This document shows positions 35,826 to 47,348 of a DNA stretch of 64,000 nucleotides, one piece after another. This DNA is from Cordylochernes scorpioides (Eukaryota; Arthropoda; Arachnida; Pseudoscorpiones; Chernetidae): assembly GCA_030710605.1 (NCBI GenBank), contig CP092876.1:61566115-61630114 (forward strand), written 5' to 3'. The number at the start of each line of letters is the position of its first letter. Positions within the stretch are counted from its first letter, which is position 1. The position numbers and the translations under genes are program-made. The notes below the pieces were generated by a model, which was given only the letters and a program-made list of their open reading frames with translations, made no database searches and had not been told where the DNA came from.

Positions 35826-35871
<46 letters not shown>
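35826..35871. repeat. (TA)n microsatellite
   Basis: Uninterrupted AT/TA dinucleotides for about 45 bp directly beside the LTR end. Confidence 0.9.
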
Positions 35872-35874
<3 letters not shown>

Positions 35875-36059
35875 ATCAATTTATTGAGAAAATAGCACAA
35901 TCCATTCAGGATATTCCAGAGAATATCTTGAGAAGCAGATTCTTTTACTAAACGTAATATATAAATATTATTTTGTAATATATATATTGAAAAATATACA
36001 AGAAGTTCTCACCTCCTTATGACGTTAACTATCTGTTGCTTGACTTTCTGATATCCTCA

Positions 36060-36300
36060 AAGATCAGCTCTATTGTTCTTGAGATAAATCTTGTACCATA
36101 CCGATGAGGATTAATGGCCTGAAACATGTAAGTGGTTAGCTTTTCTTGATTTCAAAATAAACGCTATTTATATCAACCAATAGACGGATATACTTGAGAA
36201 ATTGAATAAAGATCAACGAGTAGTTAATATTTATATCGACAGGTGGCGCAGCTATATGCAACTTTTAGTTGCTCGATCAGGGAATGCATTTCTCTTAATT
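36060..36300 (+). repeat. Hammerhead-bearing dispersed repeat, copy 2
   Basis: Homologous to 31500-31765 in the same order of blocks, including GTGGTTAGCTTTTCTTGATT and GGTGGCGCA...TTTTAGTTGC. More diverged than copy 1 in places. Confidence 0.65.
36093..36140 (+). ncRNA. Hammerhead ribozyme-like motif, type I, copy 2
   Basis: Core CCGATGA (36101-36107; canonical CTGATGA), GAAA (36121-36124), a two-base-pair helix III (AC/GT) with loop AT, and the cleavage triplet GTA (36128-36130). Helix I pairs ACCAT (36095-36099) with GTGGT (36132-36136). Helix II (36108-36120) is eroded. Copies 1 and 2 carry different core defects, so their consensus would be close to canonical. Confidence 0.55.
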
Positions 36301-37439
36301 CATTACAATTTGACTTTTGTATCATTTTTTCACATACTTCTTCATTTATAGATGTGTTATTATTAAGCTATATATGTGTGGAATTACACTACTGCTATTA
36401 ATAAAGCTCCAAAACATCAATTACACTTCATTTCTTCCTGCACAAACAAAATATTTCTAGAGGATTCCATGAAATCAGTTTCAACGGACGTTTTGAGCGA
36501 ATCAATTCTTCAAATTGGCCTCAATAAAGGCGCCTAACACTATTGTGTCTCAAAGAAGCTACAATAGGATAAGTTGAGCTTCTTCCACATTTCTCTTTGG
36601 GAGAAATCCCGTTCCAGGTCTACCTAATTCACTCAGACCATTCCAATATCCTATGTTAATATACTCGAGAGGATCTTTGGTATTAGAAACTTCTCGCCCT
36701 TACTTAGATACAAGGTGCTTTCACTAAAAAAAATCCTGGTTGATTATTTTTTTTTTAAATCTGACCGTGAACCAAAAAACAAAAAAAGAACACGGTTTAT
36801 AATTCGTGAACATAAGCTATAAAAACCAAAGCATTTTTTAAAATGAGAATATTCTATAACGTTCTCGTTTTGTTTTCTGTCTGTGTATGATATTGGCGAT
36901 TTTCAGGTGTCTTAAATTTCGGAACTACGAATGTGTATTCGTTTCTGTGTAAAACAAACGAAACATGTTTAAAAAGAACCGGTTTATGAACGATAAAGCC
37001 GCTTCAAAAAGTGACGAAGCTCAATTCAAGATAACCTAAGAGTCACAATAACTAAAGAGAAGAAAAAATCGATCAAATCGTAGAAAATAATTTCCGAATT
37101 TATCAAATTTAGCGTACAGGAATTTTCGGAAATAACAAATCTTTCGATGGAATTAGTTCATTCCTCTATTAACGACAACATGTAATAGGAAATGAAATTC
37201 GGTAAGTTTCGGGTTCCAAACCAACACAAGACCTCACACAAATGTTACAGTTTTGAATATCTTAGCCAAGAACAAATTTCCTATACTTATTTAGGATTCT
37301 TACTCACCAGATCAACTCCTCAACTGACATTTTCCAAAGCAGTAAAATGAAAATGTTTTTCAAAAAGAGTTTTAATTGACTTACGAGAAGTCAAAATAGA
37401 AAATCTCTGAGTTCCTCAGAGACATAAAGGATGAGCACC
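36301..37439. other. Spacer, perhaps eroded mariner upstream part
   Basis: No intact feature. Because a mariner C-terminus follows at 37.45 kb, the last several hundred bases may be the decayed body of that transposon, but I cannot align them convincingly. Confidence 0.35.
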
Positions 37440-37520
37440 ATAAATATTCGACGAACATTGGGAAGCGAGATGGCATAGGTGTTTAGATGCAGTAGGGAAT
37501 TATTTTGAGGATTACTAAAT
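37440..37520 (+). pseudogene. mariner transposase C-terminal relic
   Basis: One frame reads HWEARWHRCLDAVGNYFEDY and stops. It lines up with the C-terminus of the mariner at 28.4 kb (LPERWRRCVEGQGDYFE). No catalytic residues are preserved nearby. Confidence 0.5.
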
Positions 37521-39149
37521 CATGTTTATTTTAAATCTTGTGTATTACTATTGTTTTCATATAATTCTGAGATAATTTAATATAATTAATTTGAACATCG
37601 ATACACATTTGAGGTAAAAGAAAACTTTTGGGTGGAAAAGATAACAGATAAAATGTATTCTTTTCTTTGCTAGTTATTCTTATCATCGCTTAAAACGTCC
37701 ATGATTTGTACGAATTCCAGATTTATATTTTGATGAAACTTTATAAAATAACTTTTAAAAATATCATCGTCAAGATAAATAAATGAATAAATGGGTTAGT
37801 GTTAATTGTTCGCTATATCGATATTCATGAACGCCCATACTGTGATAAACAAACACTTTATCAAATATATTTTATTAGATGAAATGATAAATGTATTGTT
37901 TAGTGTTAATGAAATATTTTCTCCTCTATATATCCTTTCTAATTTAAGATTAGTATGAACAAATATAAATCGTTAACAATGCTTTTTGTGAAAATGACAT
38001 TAGAGGTTAATCAAATGATAATATTTGTATTTTTTAATAACAATAATAATGATTACTAAGAATAATAAAGATAATCAAATGGCGTATAGATTAAAGACTC
38101 CCTGGATTGTTTATAAAGTTATATAAACAGAATGCGCTTGCCTTTACAGCAGTGAGTTACACTGCTATCAGTATTTGAGCTAACGTCATTGTACCACTTC
38201 GCAATCTAAATCGAATGAATCCAACTTTGGTGAAGGTTATTGGAGAGATTTCTAGGAACAAACCTGATGAAATCATGCTCAAATTCAATAATCTCAATTG
38301 ATGATTAAAATTTAAAGTCATGGTTGAAAAATTGGAATTTATTCTTTTACATGTTGATTGGATTAAAAGGAACGATGGTTTAGATTATAGCCAGTGCAAA
38401 GTATCTACGGTTCAAATTTTAGTACAGATTCAAATAATCTTGTCGTTTATGAAAGAGGTTGTGAAGCTTCATCACAGCGAAGTCAGACAGGTCTATTAAT
38501 AACGGAGAGAGAAGAGATAATGAAATATATTAAGGTCAAAATATCGGAATTCCGGAGATAACTTTCTTTTAAAACATTTTAATTTGCAAATTTCTAACTT
38601 TTAGGTACGAAAAAAGCTAGAAATATATAAATTAAAATGTTTTGAAAGAAACTTCTCCCTGAAAGTCCGATATTCTCACCTTTGCCTGGACCTTTGTATT
38701 TATAGATCAATTTCATCCAGGAACAATTTTCATCTATTAATAAATATATAAAAATATATATTGATTTCATTAAAAATATCATTTGGAATACTTTGAATAT
38801 CAGTTTTGATAATTTAAAGCTTGCCTAAAAACAGCCTCAATGTTTTAGAATAGTTCAAACCTGCTAATGTTTATTTAAATTTCCATAAAATTTACAAAAT
38901 AATTCATACAAAAAACAGTTTATAGTTTATTTCAACTGGTATTTATTCTGGTATTAATTTTATATCAATATGAATGCCTGACAACAAACAGATTCATTCT
39001 TTACAAATTAAATTTATTATCATTGATGCTATATCAGCTTCGCTACTAGCGTCTACTTAAGTACTCTCTATGGTACTCGGGTTTAGAAGAAATGAGTGAA
39101 AAGTATAAATTGAACTTTACTCTTTGAAAATATAGACACACACATAGAC
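37521..39149. other. AT-rich spacer
   Basis: No gene, RNA or element recognised. Confidence 0.45.
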
Positions 39150-39250
39150 CATCGATATTATACAGATTCACCACAGGAAGGAAGCACAGATGACTCTCCT
39201 ATACTCCAAGGCAGCAAAGAACCCAACAACAGCCTCTAGGTCCGATGCAT
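39150..39250 (-). repeat. LINE 3'-end fragment (family L3)
   Basis: ATTATACAGATTCACCACAG, CTCCTATACTCCAAGGCAGC and AACAGCCTCTAGGTCC match 20.19-20.30 kb. Confidence 0.55.
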
Positions 39251-39359
39251 TGAGAATATATAAAAATGGAGGAATGTATTGAGAAATGATTCCGTTACCG
39301 CTAATGTTTATAAAATTGATTATGATAACTCAGCCATAATCAAAGCTGAGAAATGTCTC

Positions 39360-39610
39360 CTTAATTTATAGAACCTTTAATGGCCACCGCACCAGCGCCT
39401 GGATAATTTATCGACGCCCATTACGCTGCCTCGATATATTGGCTGTCCTTCCTCTGGTGCCAACTCGGGGAACTAACAACATATGCTCCTTTCTAATTGC
39501 CGCACGATATTCATCAAGAAGTGATTGAAAAGGATTCAAATATTCTACTACTACTTCAGTTGTTTCAAGATTCATCCGTTTCCAAATAATTTGATGCTTC
39601 ATATTGGTTA
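39360..39610 (-). other. GC-richer patch with a 64-codon frame, unknown
   Basis: The minus strand is open from 39602 to 39408 and reads FQSLLDEYRAAIRKEHMLLV and TRGRTANISRQRNGRR. It looks more protein-like than its AT-rich surroundings and could be a fragment of a transposon or gene exon. I do not recognise the family. Confidence 0.3.
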
Positions 39611-39679
39611 ATAGAATTTGAATGTTAAAGTCAAAAATTCGTTTATTGATACTTTCGCTTAATACTTAGATATACTCAA

Positions 39680-39840
39680 TTGTTTTTATTTTATTTTATT
39701 ATTACATAAGCACGAAGTCTATCAGACTATTGTGCTATATTAGAATTATTTACATATATATCTTTAATTATTTACACGATGAATTAGTAGTGATTTATAA
39801 ATCTGTGTACAAATTGCTCTAAACTTGCCAAATTATTATT
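39680..39840 (-). mobile_element. 5'-truncated R1-like LINE copy, 3' end only
   Basis: Matches the 3' end of the LINE at 41.5 kb: the poly-A-type tail (TTTTATTTTATTTTATTATT on plus), the stem-loop (39709-39736), then ATTTACACGATGRATTAGTA and CTCTAAACTTGCCAAA. Homology stops near 39840, so this is a typical dead-on-arrival truncated insertion. Confidence 0.75.
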
Positions 39841-40151
39841 TTGTGGTTTTCTCCCTATTATTGTTGTGAGATGATAGAAAAAACAAGTAGTTGCTTTTCA
39901 AACATGTTGATTATTTTCTTTTATCACAAACAGTATTTTAAATCGGGTAAACATTATGGTATCTAACTAAGAGTATGATGGTAAGCAATGTCAAAATTTA
40001 TTCTGTTACAACAATAACTAAAATACCTTTTGTTTAGCCCAGGCAGAAATTGGAGAGCACCAGATAATTGATGTTTCTTGCAATAATTGTGTCACAAAAT
40101 TACATGAGGCTAACATCAATTAGAAAAGGACACCTTGCTGGAAGACCAATC
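39841..40151. other. AT-rich spacer
   Basis: Nothing recognised. Confidence 0.5.
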
Positions 40152-40159
40152 AACTAGGG

Positions 40160-40314
40160 CAGGATTCGGCAACCTATGGCTCTTTGGATGTGAAGCTGCG
40201 GCTCTTTAAAGATTTATTGTTGGAAAGAGAAGAATTCGGTGGCTCTTTAAAACCTTTGAAATTTTGTAAATTGTAATTTTTGCCTCTTCGGACGCAAAGG
40301 ATTACTGACCTCTG
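40160..40314. mobile_element. hAT-type MITE with perfect 8-bp target duplication
   Basis: The 155-bp element starts CAGGATTCGGCAACC and ends GGATTACTGACCTCTG (imperfect inverse). It is flanked by AACTAGGG on both sides (40152-40159 and 40315-40322), the 8-bp duplication expected of hAT transposons. It carries no transposase. Confidence 0.85.
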
Positions 40315-40322
40315 AACTAGGG

Positions 40323-40867
40323 TAATAACGGCCAAGTTGTCTGCCAATCATATATATTTATAAGTAGATAAATAAGAAAACACTTTATTTTTATAAATAA
40401 TGATTGTGAGCCCATGTAATGCAAGGAGAAAGATTACATGGTCGATTGCTAACCACCCACCATTTTTTTTCACAGAGAATTTGCCAGTTTATTTACATAT
40501 TTTACTAGGAATCCGTGCAATGGTTATCTACCTATAAACAGAATAGCACGGAATAAGTTATTCTGTGGAAATTGGGTGGGAGCGACTTCGGGCCTAGCAG
40601 CGATAGCTAGGAATCCTTGCTACCTCCTTTGTCTCTGGTCCTGGCTACTTTTCCTTAAGTATGGTTTGGCAGAACGTGGACTGTATAGGCCAGACCTCTT
40701 CCTCTGATTATTGCCCCCGAATTAGAGCCGTTCGATTGCTGACTACACACACCTTTTTGACTGATTATACTTTATTTGTCCAGCTAGCTGTTTTTATAGT
40801 TAAAATTTGCATATCTAACTAAATTGTACCATATTTAAACATAATATATTATAATGCGGCTTATAAT
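40323..40867. other. Spacer
   Basis: No coding or element feature recognised. A GC-richer part at about 40560-40740 has no clear motif. Confidence 0.45.
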
Positions 40868-41105
40868 TGTAGAATGACATTTGAAAATTATCCCGCATGT
40901 GTTTATTTTGAACGAAAAATAAAAATTAATTTAAAGGAGAAATAAAGATTATTTCTGATCTTAGGGATGAAGTATTATAGGATGAATTGTGAAGAGTAAT
41001 GAGAGAGATAAACGGAAAAATAAAAGTGTCCAGGGATGGGAAAATAAATTTCGATTTTTCGTTCAAAAGAAACACATGCGGGATAATTTTCAAATGTCAT
41101 TTTAT
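40868..41105. repeat. Inverted-repeat (foldback) element
   Basis: Arms of about 55 bp (40870-40925 and 41050-41105) share AATGACATTTGAAAATTATC, CCCGCATGTGT and TTGAACGAAAAAT in inverse orientation. The loop contains GAACGGAAAAATAAAAGTGT-like sequence that recurs at about 55140-55190. The open frame across it is incidental. Confidence 0.7.
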
Positions 41106-41502
41106 ATTTAAACATATTAACCAAATTTACATGAAAAGAAAAATTTTAAATAGATTTATGTCATATTCGAGAACAGAAATGATTGGTAGGTTGTAACTCT
41201 GTATGTTGTGTTTGAATAAGATTGGCTCATATTTTATCTCATTGTGCGTCAAATTTTTAAAACAAATTTATTAACGCACTGAATAAAATAAACAGGTGAT
41301 ATTTCCCAATAGTTATTTTTTTTTAAACTAGACGGGCTTTGAGAAAATAACAATATTCTTTTGGCCCGTGGAATACGTGGAATGGTGGATCAAAATATTT
41401 CATGATTCAAGCTAATACTGAGGAAAATCTTAATTGAAATTATTGTTTCTAATTTAAAATTGATATCGAATATATATCTAAATATTTATATATTACTCGG
41501 GT
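41106..41502. other. AT-rich spacer
   Basis: Nothing recognised. Confidence 0.5.
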
Positions 41503-41527
41503 ATTTTTTTTTATTTATTGTTACAAA

Positions 41528-41555
41528 AGCACGAAGTCCAAAGGACTATTGTGCT
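41528..41555 (-). promoter_or_regulatory. LINE 3'-UTR stem-loop
   Basis: AGCAC-G-AAGTCC-AAA-GGACT-AT-TGTGCT can fold into a hairpin with two stem segments. The copy at 39709-39736 has T in place of the loop-closing C and A in place of its G partner, so pairing is kept. It probably serves recognition by the element's reverse transcriptase, as in other LINEs; that role is inferred. Confidence 0.6.
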
Positions 41556-41581
41556 GTGCTAGTATTATTACATATATATGA

Positions 41582-44500
41582 TTAATTATTTACACGATGG
41601 ATTAGTATTGTTTTGTAAATTATTGTACAAATAGTTCTAAACTTAACAAAGTTCTCATAAGATAGAGTATATACACAAAGAGAATTTGGTAATGTTTCAA
41701 AGTATCTACATACAATTTGATTAGTCAGAGGGCAAGATAAAAGAAGATGCTCTGGTGATTCAACATCTAAGCGGCATTCACACGTTGGATCATTGATAGC
41801 ATTCAGTTTGAACAGGAAACTTAAGAAGGGTCCTTTGCCAGTTAAGAATAAAGTAGTGAATTTATCAGAAGAAATGAAATTTGGGACAGCAATTGGTAAG
41901 AATTTCTTGAACAGTTCATTAGATTGAGAAAGATAAAACTTAAATTTTAGATCCAGATATAGTTTGTTTAATTCTTTTTGAAGGGGTTTTTTGAGTGTTC
42001 GATCTGTGAGAGAATTTGTCATATTATACTTTGTTTGTAATAATTCAAGATAATCGGACAGTAAAGGGGTTTTCGCTAGTATATGTGTGATGTAAGAAGA
42101 TGAAGTCCTATAAGCATGAATGCATCTAATACGAATTTGATATTGTATAGAATTCAACTTGGATATTTTTGCTACAGTGATAAAAGGAAACCAAATATTT
42201 GATGCATAGCTTATTGTAGAGCGTATCATAGCTTTATATAAGATCAATCTACGTCGAGTATCAATGCCCCAAGTACGTGCACATAATGAGAATAATATAT
42301 TCTTAAGTTTCGTAGCTTTCATAATTATATTGTCAACATGTGTTCCAAAATTAATCTTATTCCTTTGTCTATGATTTTTAAAAATAACTCCCAAAATTTT
42401 AACAGTTTCTGATGGTTGAATTATTTTTCCATCAAAATTAATGGGCAATTTTTCATAGTTATGTAGATAGAGTATACCTGTTTTGTTTGGACTTAGTGAA
42501 AGTTTTACCTTTTCACACCAGGCTTTGATTTTTATTAAACATTTGGTAATATTATACTGAAGATCATAGATGTTTGAGCTCCATACCACAAATGTCACAT
42601 CGTCCGCGAAAGCAATTACTCTAGCAAAACTTTCGTTAAAAGATAAGTTGAAATCATTAAGTAATATATTCCAAAGAATAGGAGAAATAATACCACCCTG
42701 GGGACATCCCTTATTTATCTTTTTTATACACTTTACATTAGTATATTTAAACTCTACACTCCGGTCTTCAAAGTAAGAATTAATTATTTTTATAAGTACC
42801 GCTGGAAAATTTGCCTTGTCCAATTGTTGGAGAATTGCCGGATGCCATGCGTTGTCGAAAGCTCCGCTGATGTCCACTGTTACTATTGCCGTATTTTCTG
42901 TTTCTCTTTTCAGAAGACTTAATTTAGTTATTTCTTGTAAAGCAGAGATTGTTGATTTTTCTTGTGTAAATCCATGTTGAGCAGGATGCACAACATTATT
43001 ACTATTAATATGATTTAAAAGTTCAATATGTATTAGACTTTCAAAAATTTTACCTAAATTAGAAGACAAGCTTATAGGGCGGTAGGCTTTCGGATCTTTA
43101 TAATTTTCTTTATTAGGTTTTTTTATAATCATTACTGCTGACTTTCTCCAGGCCTCCGGATAATAATTAAGTCCAATACAAGCATTGAACAATTTTGTTA
43201 ACACAGGAGATATATAATGAACTGCCGTTTTAATCATCTGATTGCTTATATGATCTATTCCTGGAGCCTTGCCATTTTTAAGTTTTTTAATTATTGAACA
43301 GATTTGAAGATTATCAAAATAAATGATTTTATCATTAGAAAAAGTATAACTCTTGTCTCTGATTAATTTATGATAGTTTGTGTCAGAAGATTGACAGTCA
43401 TTCGGAAATAGAGAAGATAAAAGATTTTTCATTTCTGATTCGAGCACATCTTGAGATACATCTAGAATTGGTAAATCAAAAGACCTAGGAGAAATTTTTT
43501 GTTTAAAAGTTTTGTAAGTATTACCAAAAGGAGATGTATTTTCAACTTCCTCCAGGAATACCCTCCAGCTTACATTTCTTGTTTTTTCAATAATATTCAT
43601 ATACTTATTTCGTATTTCTTTATACATTTTTTCATCAACTAGCTGTCTATTAGACCGTTTACCCCGATAATATAGATTTCGAACATATTTAAAATGATTT
43701 TTAAAAAGTTCCAGTTCATCCGTCCACCAATTAAATGGATTATTATTTAAATATTTTGGTTTTAATCGTAGAGATGCATATGCAGCTTCAATTAATATGT
43801 CAGTTATGAGAGAAACTACACAGTTTATATCGTTTATATTTACTATTTTACCTAATTTCATCATTGCCTCATTTATCCTAGACACGTTGATTGCCTGCTC
43901 ATATTTTTGCCAATTGGCTCTTTTTTCTTGAAAATACCATGTAGAATTATTTTCATGTAATAAACTTTCTGTTTCTAGACTAATGTCGAATGAGATTGCG
44001 TGATGGTCTGTGATTTGCGAAACATGACTATTAGTAATAGTAAGATCTATTATACTTAATCCTCGACATGTTTTGTTTCGATTGTTATGTATGAGCATAT
44101 TGTGAAAATCAATTATAGGTTGAAGTCTTCTACCGTTTTAATTAATAATATTATCAAACCACATCTGACTTCGAGCGTTAAAATCTCCAGCTAAAATCAA
44201 TGGATTTGTGTTAAAATTTTTAATTAATTTATCAAGGAATTGAACATGACAGGTATCCATTTTATTAGGGTGTATATAAATGTTTGAAAGAATAATTTGC
44301 CGTTTAGTAGTTTGTACTGATATAGTGGTTGCAAATGAATTTGAAAACTCTTTAATTAATTTACATGATAAGAAAGGGTTTGTAACGATTGTTGCGGTAT
44401 ATATTGGAACTCCCGGTATATTTGCATAATATATTTTTGAACGCATATTAAAGATTACTTCATTATTTATACTATATGGTTCTTGAACTATAATCATATC

Positions 44501-44590
44501 ATATTTTTCTTTAGAAATAAATTCCCTTATTTCATTATTAACCAAATTGCTTTTCCGCGTGTTTTGTTGTAGAATTTTTAATTTGAACAT
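41582..44590 (-). pseudogene. LINE ORF2: AP endonuclease / reverse transcriptase, one stop
   Basis: ORF2 nicks the target DNA and copies the element RNA there (target-primed reverse transcription in the nucleus). It starts at the ATG at 44590. The N-terminal endonuclease shows VQEPY, LAGDFNARSQMW and TDHHAISF. A TAA at 44138-44140 lies inside this domain, and the same frame then continues to 41582, about 1,000 codons in all. The RT has KAYRPISLSSNLGKIFE, VTVDISGAFDNAW, KGCPQGGIISPILWN and the catalytic FADD (42599-42610). The C-terminus has CECRLDVESPEHLLLSC, a C-x-C-x8-H-x4-C knuckle (near 41740-41790). Length and order suit R1/LOA/I-group ORF2. Apart from the single stop it looks intact. 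Confidence 0.92.
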
Positions 44591-44620
44591 TGACCAAAAA
44601 AAAACAAGAATAAGTCTATT

Positions 44621-45733
44621 CTAATCCAAAGTAACAATATCATGATCTAAATCTGCATAACATGTTCTTTGTATCTCATATTTCATTTGTTGAAGGAACA
44701 CAGGACATAATTTGTCATTAGAACGATGATTATTGCTATTCCTATATTTAGGATGTGTAGAGCAATTTATGCACTTGGGCAAGGATTGACAGTTAACATG
44801 TTGGTCATTGTCTCCGCAATTTTTACATTTTATGATGTTACATGAATTTTTACTATGACCATAACTAAAACAGTTTTGACATTGACGTACAAGCACCTTA
44901 TCGTTCATATATGTAACCTGTATGTCTGTATATATACGTTGTAATTTCTTCATAATTTGGTATGTTGCCGGGGAAATGCGGAGAACAACATCCTGTACAT
45001 CAGTATTTGATCTCATAGCGAACAGAACCTTTATCTTCTTCTCTCGACCTTCTAACTCTGGGTTCATATTGCATAAAATCGAAGGCAATTCCTTAATATC
45101 TGTAGATTTAGTAATTGACTTAAGAACAATTGTAGGATCTAGTGGTTTTGGTGCATAAATTAATGCTTTTTGATTTACCTCATCAATCTTTTAAAACTCT
45201 TCAATCAATGTATTCAAATTTTCACCTGAATCAACTTTAAGTATTACGCCAGATTTTGATTTTATTATTTTATTTATTTTGACTTTAGATCTATCATTTC
45301 TCATCTTTTTAATACCATTATTTACTTCGCCTAATACTTCAGCCGGGGAAACATTTAACTTGGATTTAAATATTATTGTTTTATCCGTTACGTTTTGATT
45401 TTGCATAACTATTTTATCGTCTTCACTAGTAACTCTCGTAGCTTGAGCATATGACCTATTATAAAATTGACTTGAAGGAGATATTTTCTTTATTGATTCG
45501 TCCAGATTACCAAGTCTATCACAGATAGAGCCATTGATTACAGCGATATCTCCCATTGTATCCATCAATATATTCAATTGCTTTAGCAAACCCTGTACAA
45601 TTGTAAGATCATTTTGATTTATGCTTTTATTTGTAGATGAGTACTTTGATTTTAATGTGTCAGCAATTTGTTCCGAGATTATCTTATGCTGAATCCTACA
45701 TTCCTCAGTACGTTTTTCAATTTTATCGACCAT
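44621..45733 (-). pseudogene. LINE ORF1: Gag-like RNA-binding protein, one stop
   Basis: ORF1 coats the element RNA into a ribonucleoprotein. The frame starts at the ATG at 45733, is interrupted by a single TAA at 45191-45193, and continues in the same frame to 44621, about 370 codons. The N-terminal half is polar and lysine-rich, with likely coiled-coil stretches. The C-terminal part has consecutive zinc knuckles: QCQNCFSYGHSKNSC, IKCKNCGDNDQHVNC and LPKCINC...H (about 44735-44880), the usual triple CCHC of R1/I/jockey ORF1 proteins. ORF2 follows after 30 bp. The lysine/asparagine bias follows the AT-rich genome. Confidence 0.88.
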
Positions 45734-45960
45734 ATTGTTCTAACAAGCGGCAAGCGGTCGCGCCGCGCCGTCTGCTGATATGCAAATCAGCTGTATATAA
45801 AATGTTTAAGTATACTTAAGAGCTAAACAGTTATTATATGTATAATAATATAAGTAAGGTATAAAATATTTTAAATTTCAAAAACAACTCTAAAAACAAA
45901 TTTGAAGTAATATTTACCGGAATTCGCGGAGCGCTGCAAAAACACGTCCGCCCGACGATA
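45734..45960 (-). promoter_or_regulatory. LINE 5' UTR / probable internal promoter
   Basis: Upstream of ORF1. It contains a GC-rich run (about 45745-45775) and the palindrome GCTGAT-ATGCAA-ATCAGC (about 45776-45793), which includes an ATGCAAAT octamer. LINEs of this type carry promoters in the 5' UTR; the role of these motifs is inferred. Confidence 0.4.
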
Positions 45961-46009
45961 AATAAAAAGAGAAACCTACCACTGCGTTTATTACATCGGT
46001 ATGGTAGAT

Positions 46010-46110
46010 GAAACTGGCGGAACTGCTGGGAGGGGTCACCACTGAAGATCCAGGCCCTCCCATTATTTTATCATTGCAGTAAGGAAGTAGAAAATTGGTT
46101 TATTCTTAAA
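46010..46110 (-). repeat. Foldback-MITE family, partial copy
   Basis: Reverse complement of the family core: CTGGGAGGGGTCACCACTGA, CCAGGCCCTCCCATTATTTT and ATTGCAGTAAGGAAGTAG. Immediately upstream of the LINE. Confidence 0.65.
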
Positions 46111-46239
46111 ATAATTATACGCGTCAAAAATAGTTAGAATTTCTCATAAATATATGAACCAAAAGAGACACATCTTATTTTAATTGGGAATCAGAACATT
46201 GCACTGTACATCATCCTAGTGAAATATTTTACAAGTGAT

Positions 46240-46600
46240 GATAAAAAAATGAGCCACAACACCAGCGTTGGAAAATTCAGACAAAAGGCCAACCTGTATA
46301 CCATGGTTTGGGGCTTTGGTCCTCATCAGTACAGGGGTGGATTCTATTTCATAACATCCTAGGAGAGTTGTTATGAAATTGTTCGAATTGCCAAACTGGT
46401 GTTTTAGCTGGTGAAATGGCAAGGGCCAATTATCAGGCAAAAATACAATATAAGGTTGAGGAATGAATATATTCATGTATACCATGAGCGGCCTCTCTCC
46501 CTTTTTGTCAGAATTTGCCAAAATTGGGTTTGTGGATCATTCTTTATTATCTCTACGAAGCTTTTCACCAGGGTGAGGTACAGTGCATCGTTCTGATGCA
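46240..46600. repeat. Dispersed repeat, copy 1
   Basis: Shares with 48715-49080: TRTACCATGGTTTSGG, CATCARTACAGG and GGTGTTTWAGCTGGT. Inverse GAGCCACAA blocks lie at the outer ends (46247 and 49062). Unknown type; probably an old non-autonomous transposon. Confidence 0.5.
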
Positions 46601-47126
46601 CAAAGGGAGAGGTGCTTCTTGTGGTACATCCTTCCACAACTTTCTATATGATATATTTATATTATGTATGTGTGATATATTATATATGAGACTTGATATA
46701 TTAAGTACATCTATATATATAAAAATGAATGTTTGTATGTCTGTCTGTATGTCCGGTATACAAATTCGCAGTAGTTCACTAATTCAAACCAAAATTTCCA
46801 TACATAGGTAAAAAAAAACGGGGAAGACGATAGGCTATTTAAAAAAATATATAAATAAATTATTAAAACTATATATTTTTATTCAGAAAATGATGATGAC
46901 GATATTGCTGTATCATGTTTGATTACCAGATACAAAATTATATCGGGAAAAATTCCAAAAAGCAGAGACCACGGGTGAAACCAGTTCATTATTTTGTACG
47001 CAGGAACAAAATTCTAACAGAAAAACATTCTTTCGAGCAGAAAACAAAAGCTAGATCATCTTTCTATAAAAATATCGCTTCTCAGACACAAAGTTTGGAG
47101 CGGGACGTTTCACAAGAGTGACATCC

Positions 47127-47328
47127 TGTTGTATTCCAATTGATTACACACAGCGCTCAACGTTAATTATACTTTAATTAACTACAAGGTAAAGGGATTA
47201 GATATAGATTAAAAGTAAACATGGGGAAAAGAGAAAAGAATAAGTCTCGTGGCCACGCGGCCTCGCGGCCTCGCCTGGGTTACATCCACAGGTAGTGACG
47301 TCAGAGCTCTAGGGTTGCCGAGCCAGCA
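47127..47328 (-). repeat. copia 3' LTR
   Basis: TGTTGTATTCC...GAGCCAGCA on the plus strand. On the minus strand it follows a purine-rich tract (GAGGGAGGAGAT), the expected polypurine primer. Confidence 0.9.
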
Positions 47329-47348
47329 ATCTCCTCCCTCGAAGTGAC

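Larger units (their letters stand above)
41503..45960 (-). mobile_element. R1/I-superfamily non-LTR retrotransposon (LINE), near full length
   Basis: Two ORFs in the order ORF1 (zinc knuckles) and ORF2 (AP endonuclease, reverse transcriptase, C-terminal zinc knuckle), with 30 bp between them. A short 3' UTR holds a stem-loop and an A-rich tail (T-run on plus at about 41506-41514). The 5' UTR is somewhat GC-richer (45734-45960), with its edge uncertain. Each ORF has exactly one in-frame TAA and I see no frameshift over 4.1 kb, so it was lost recently. The ORF2 motifs suit the R1/LOA/I group. The copy does not lie in ribosomal DNA. Confidence 0.9.
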
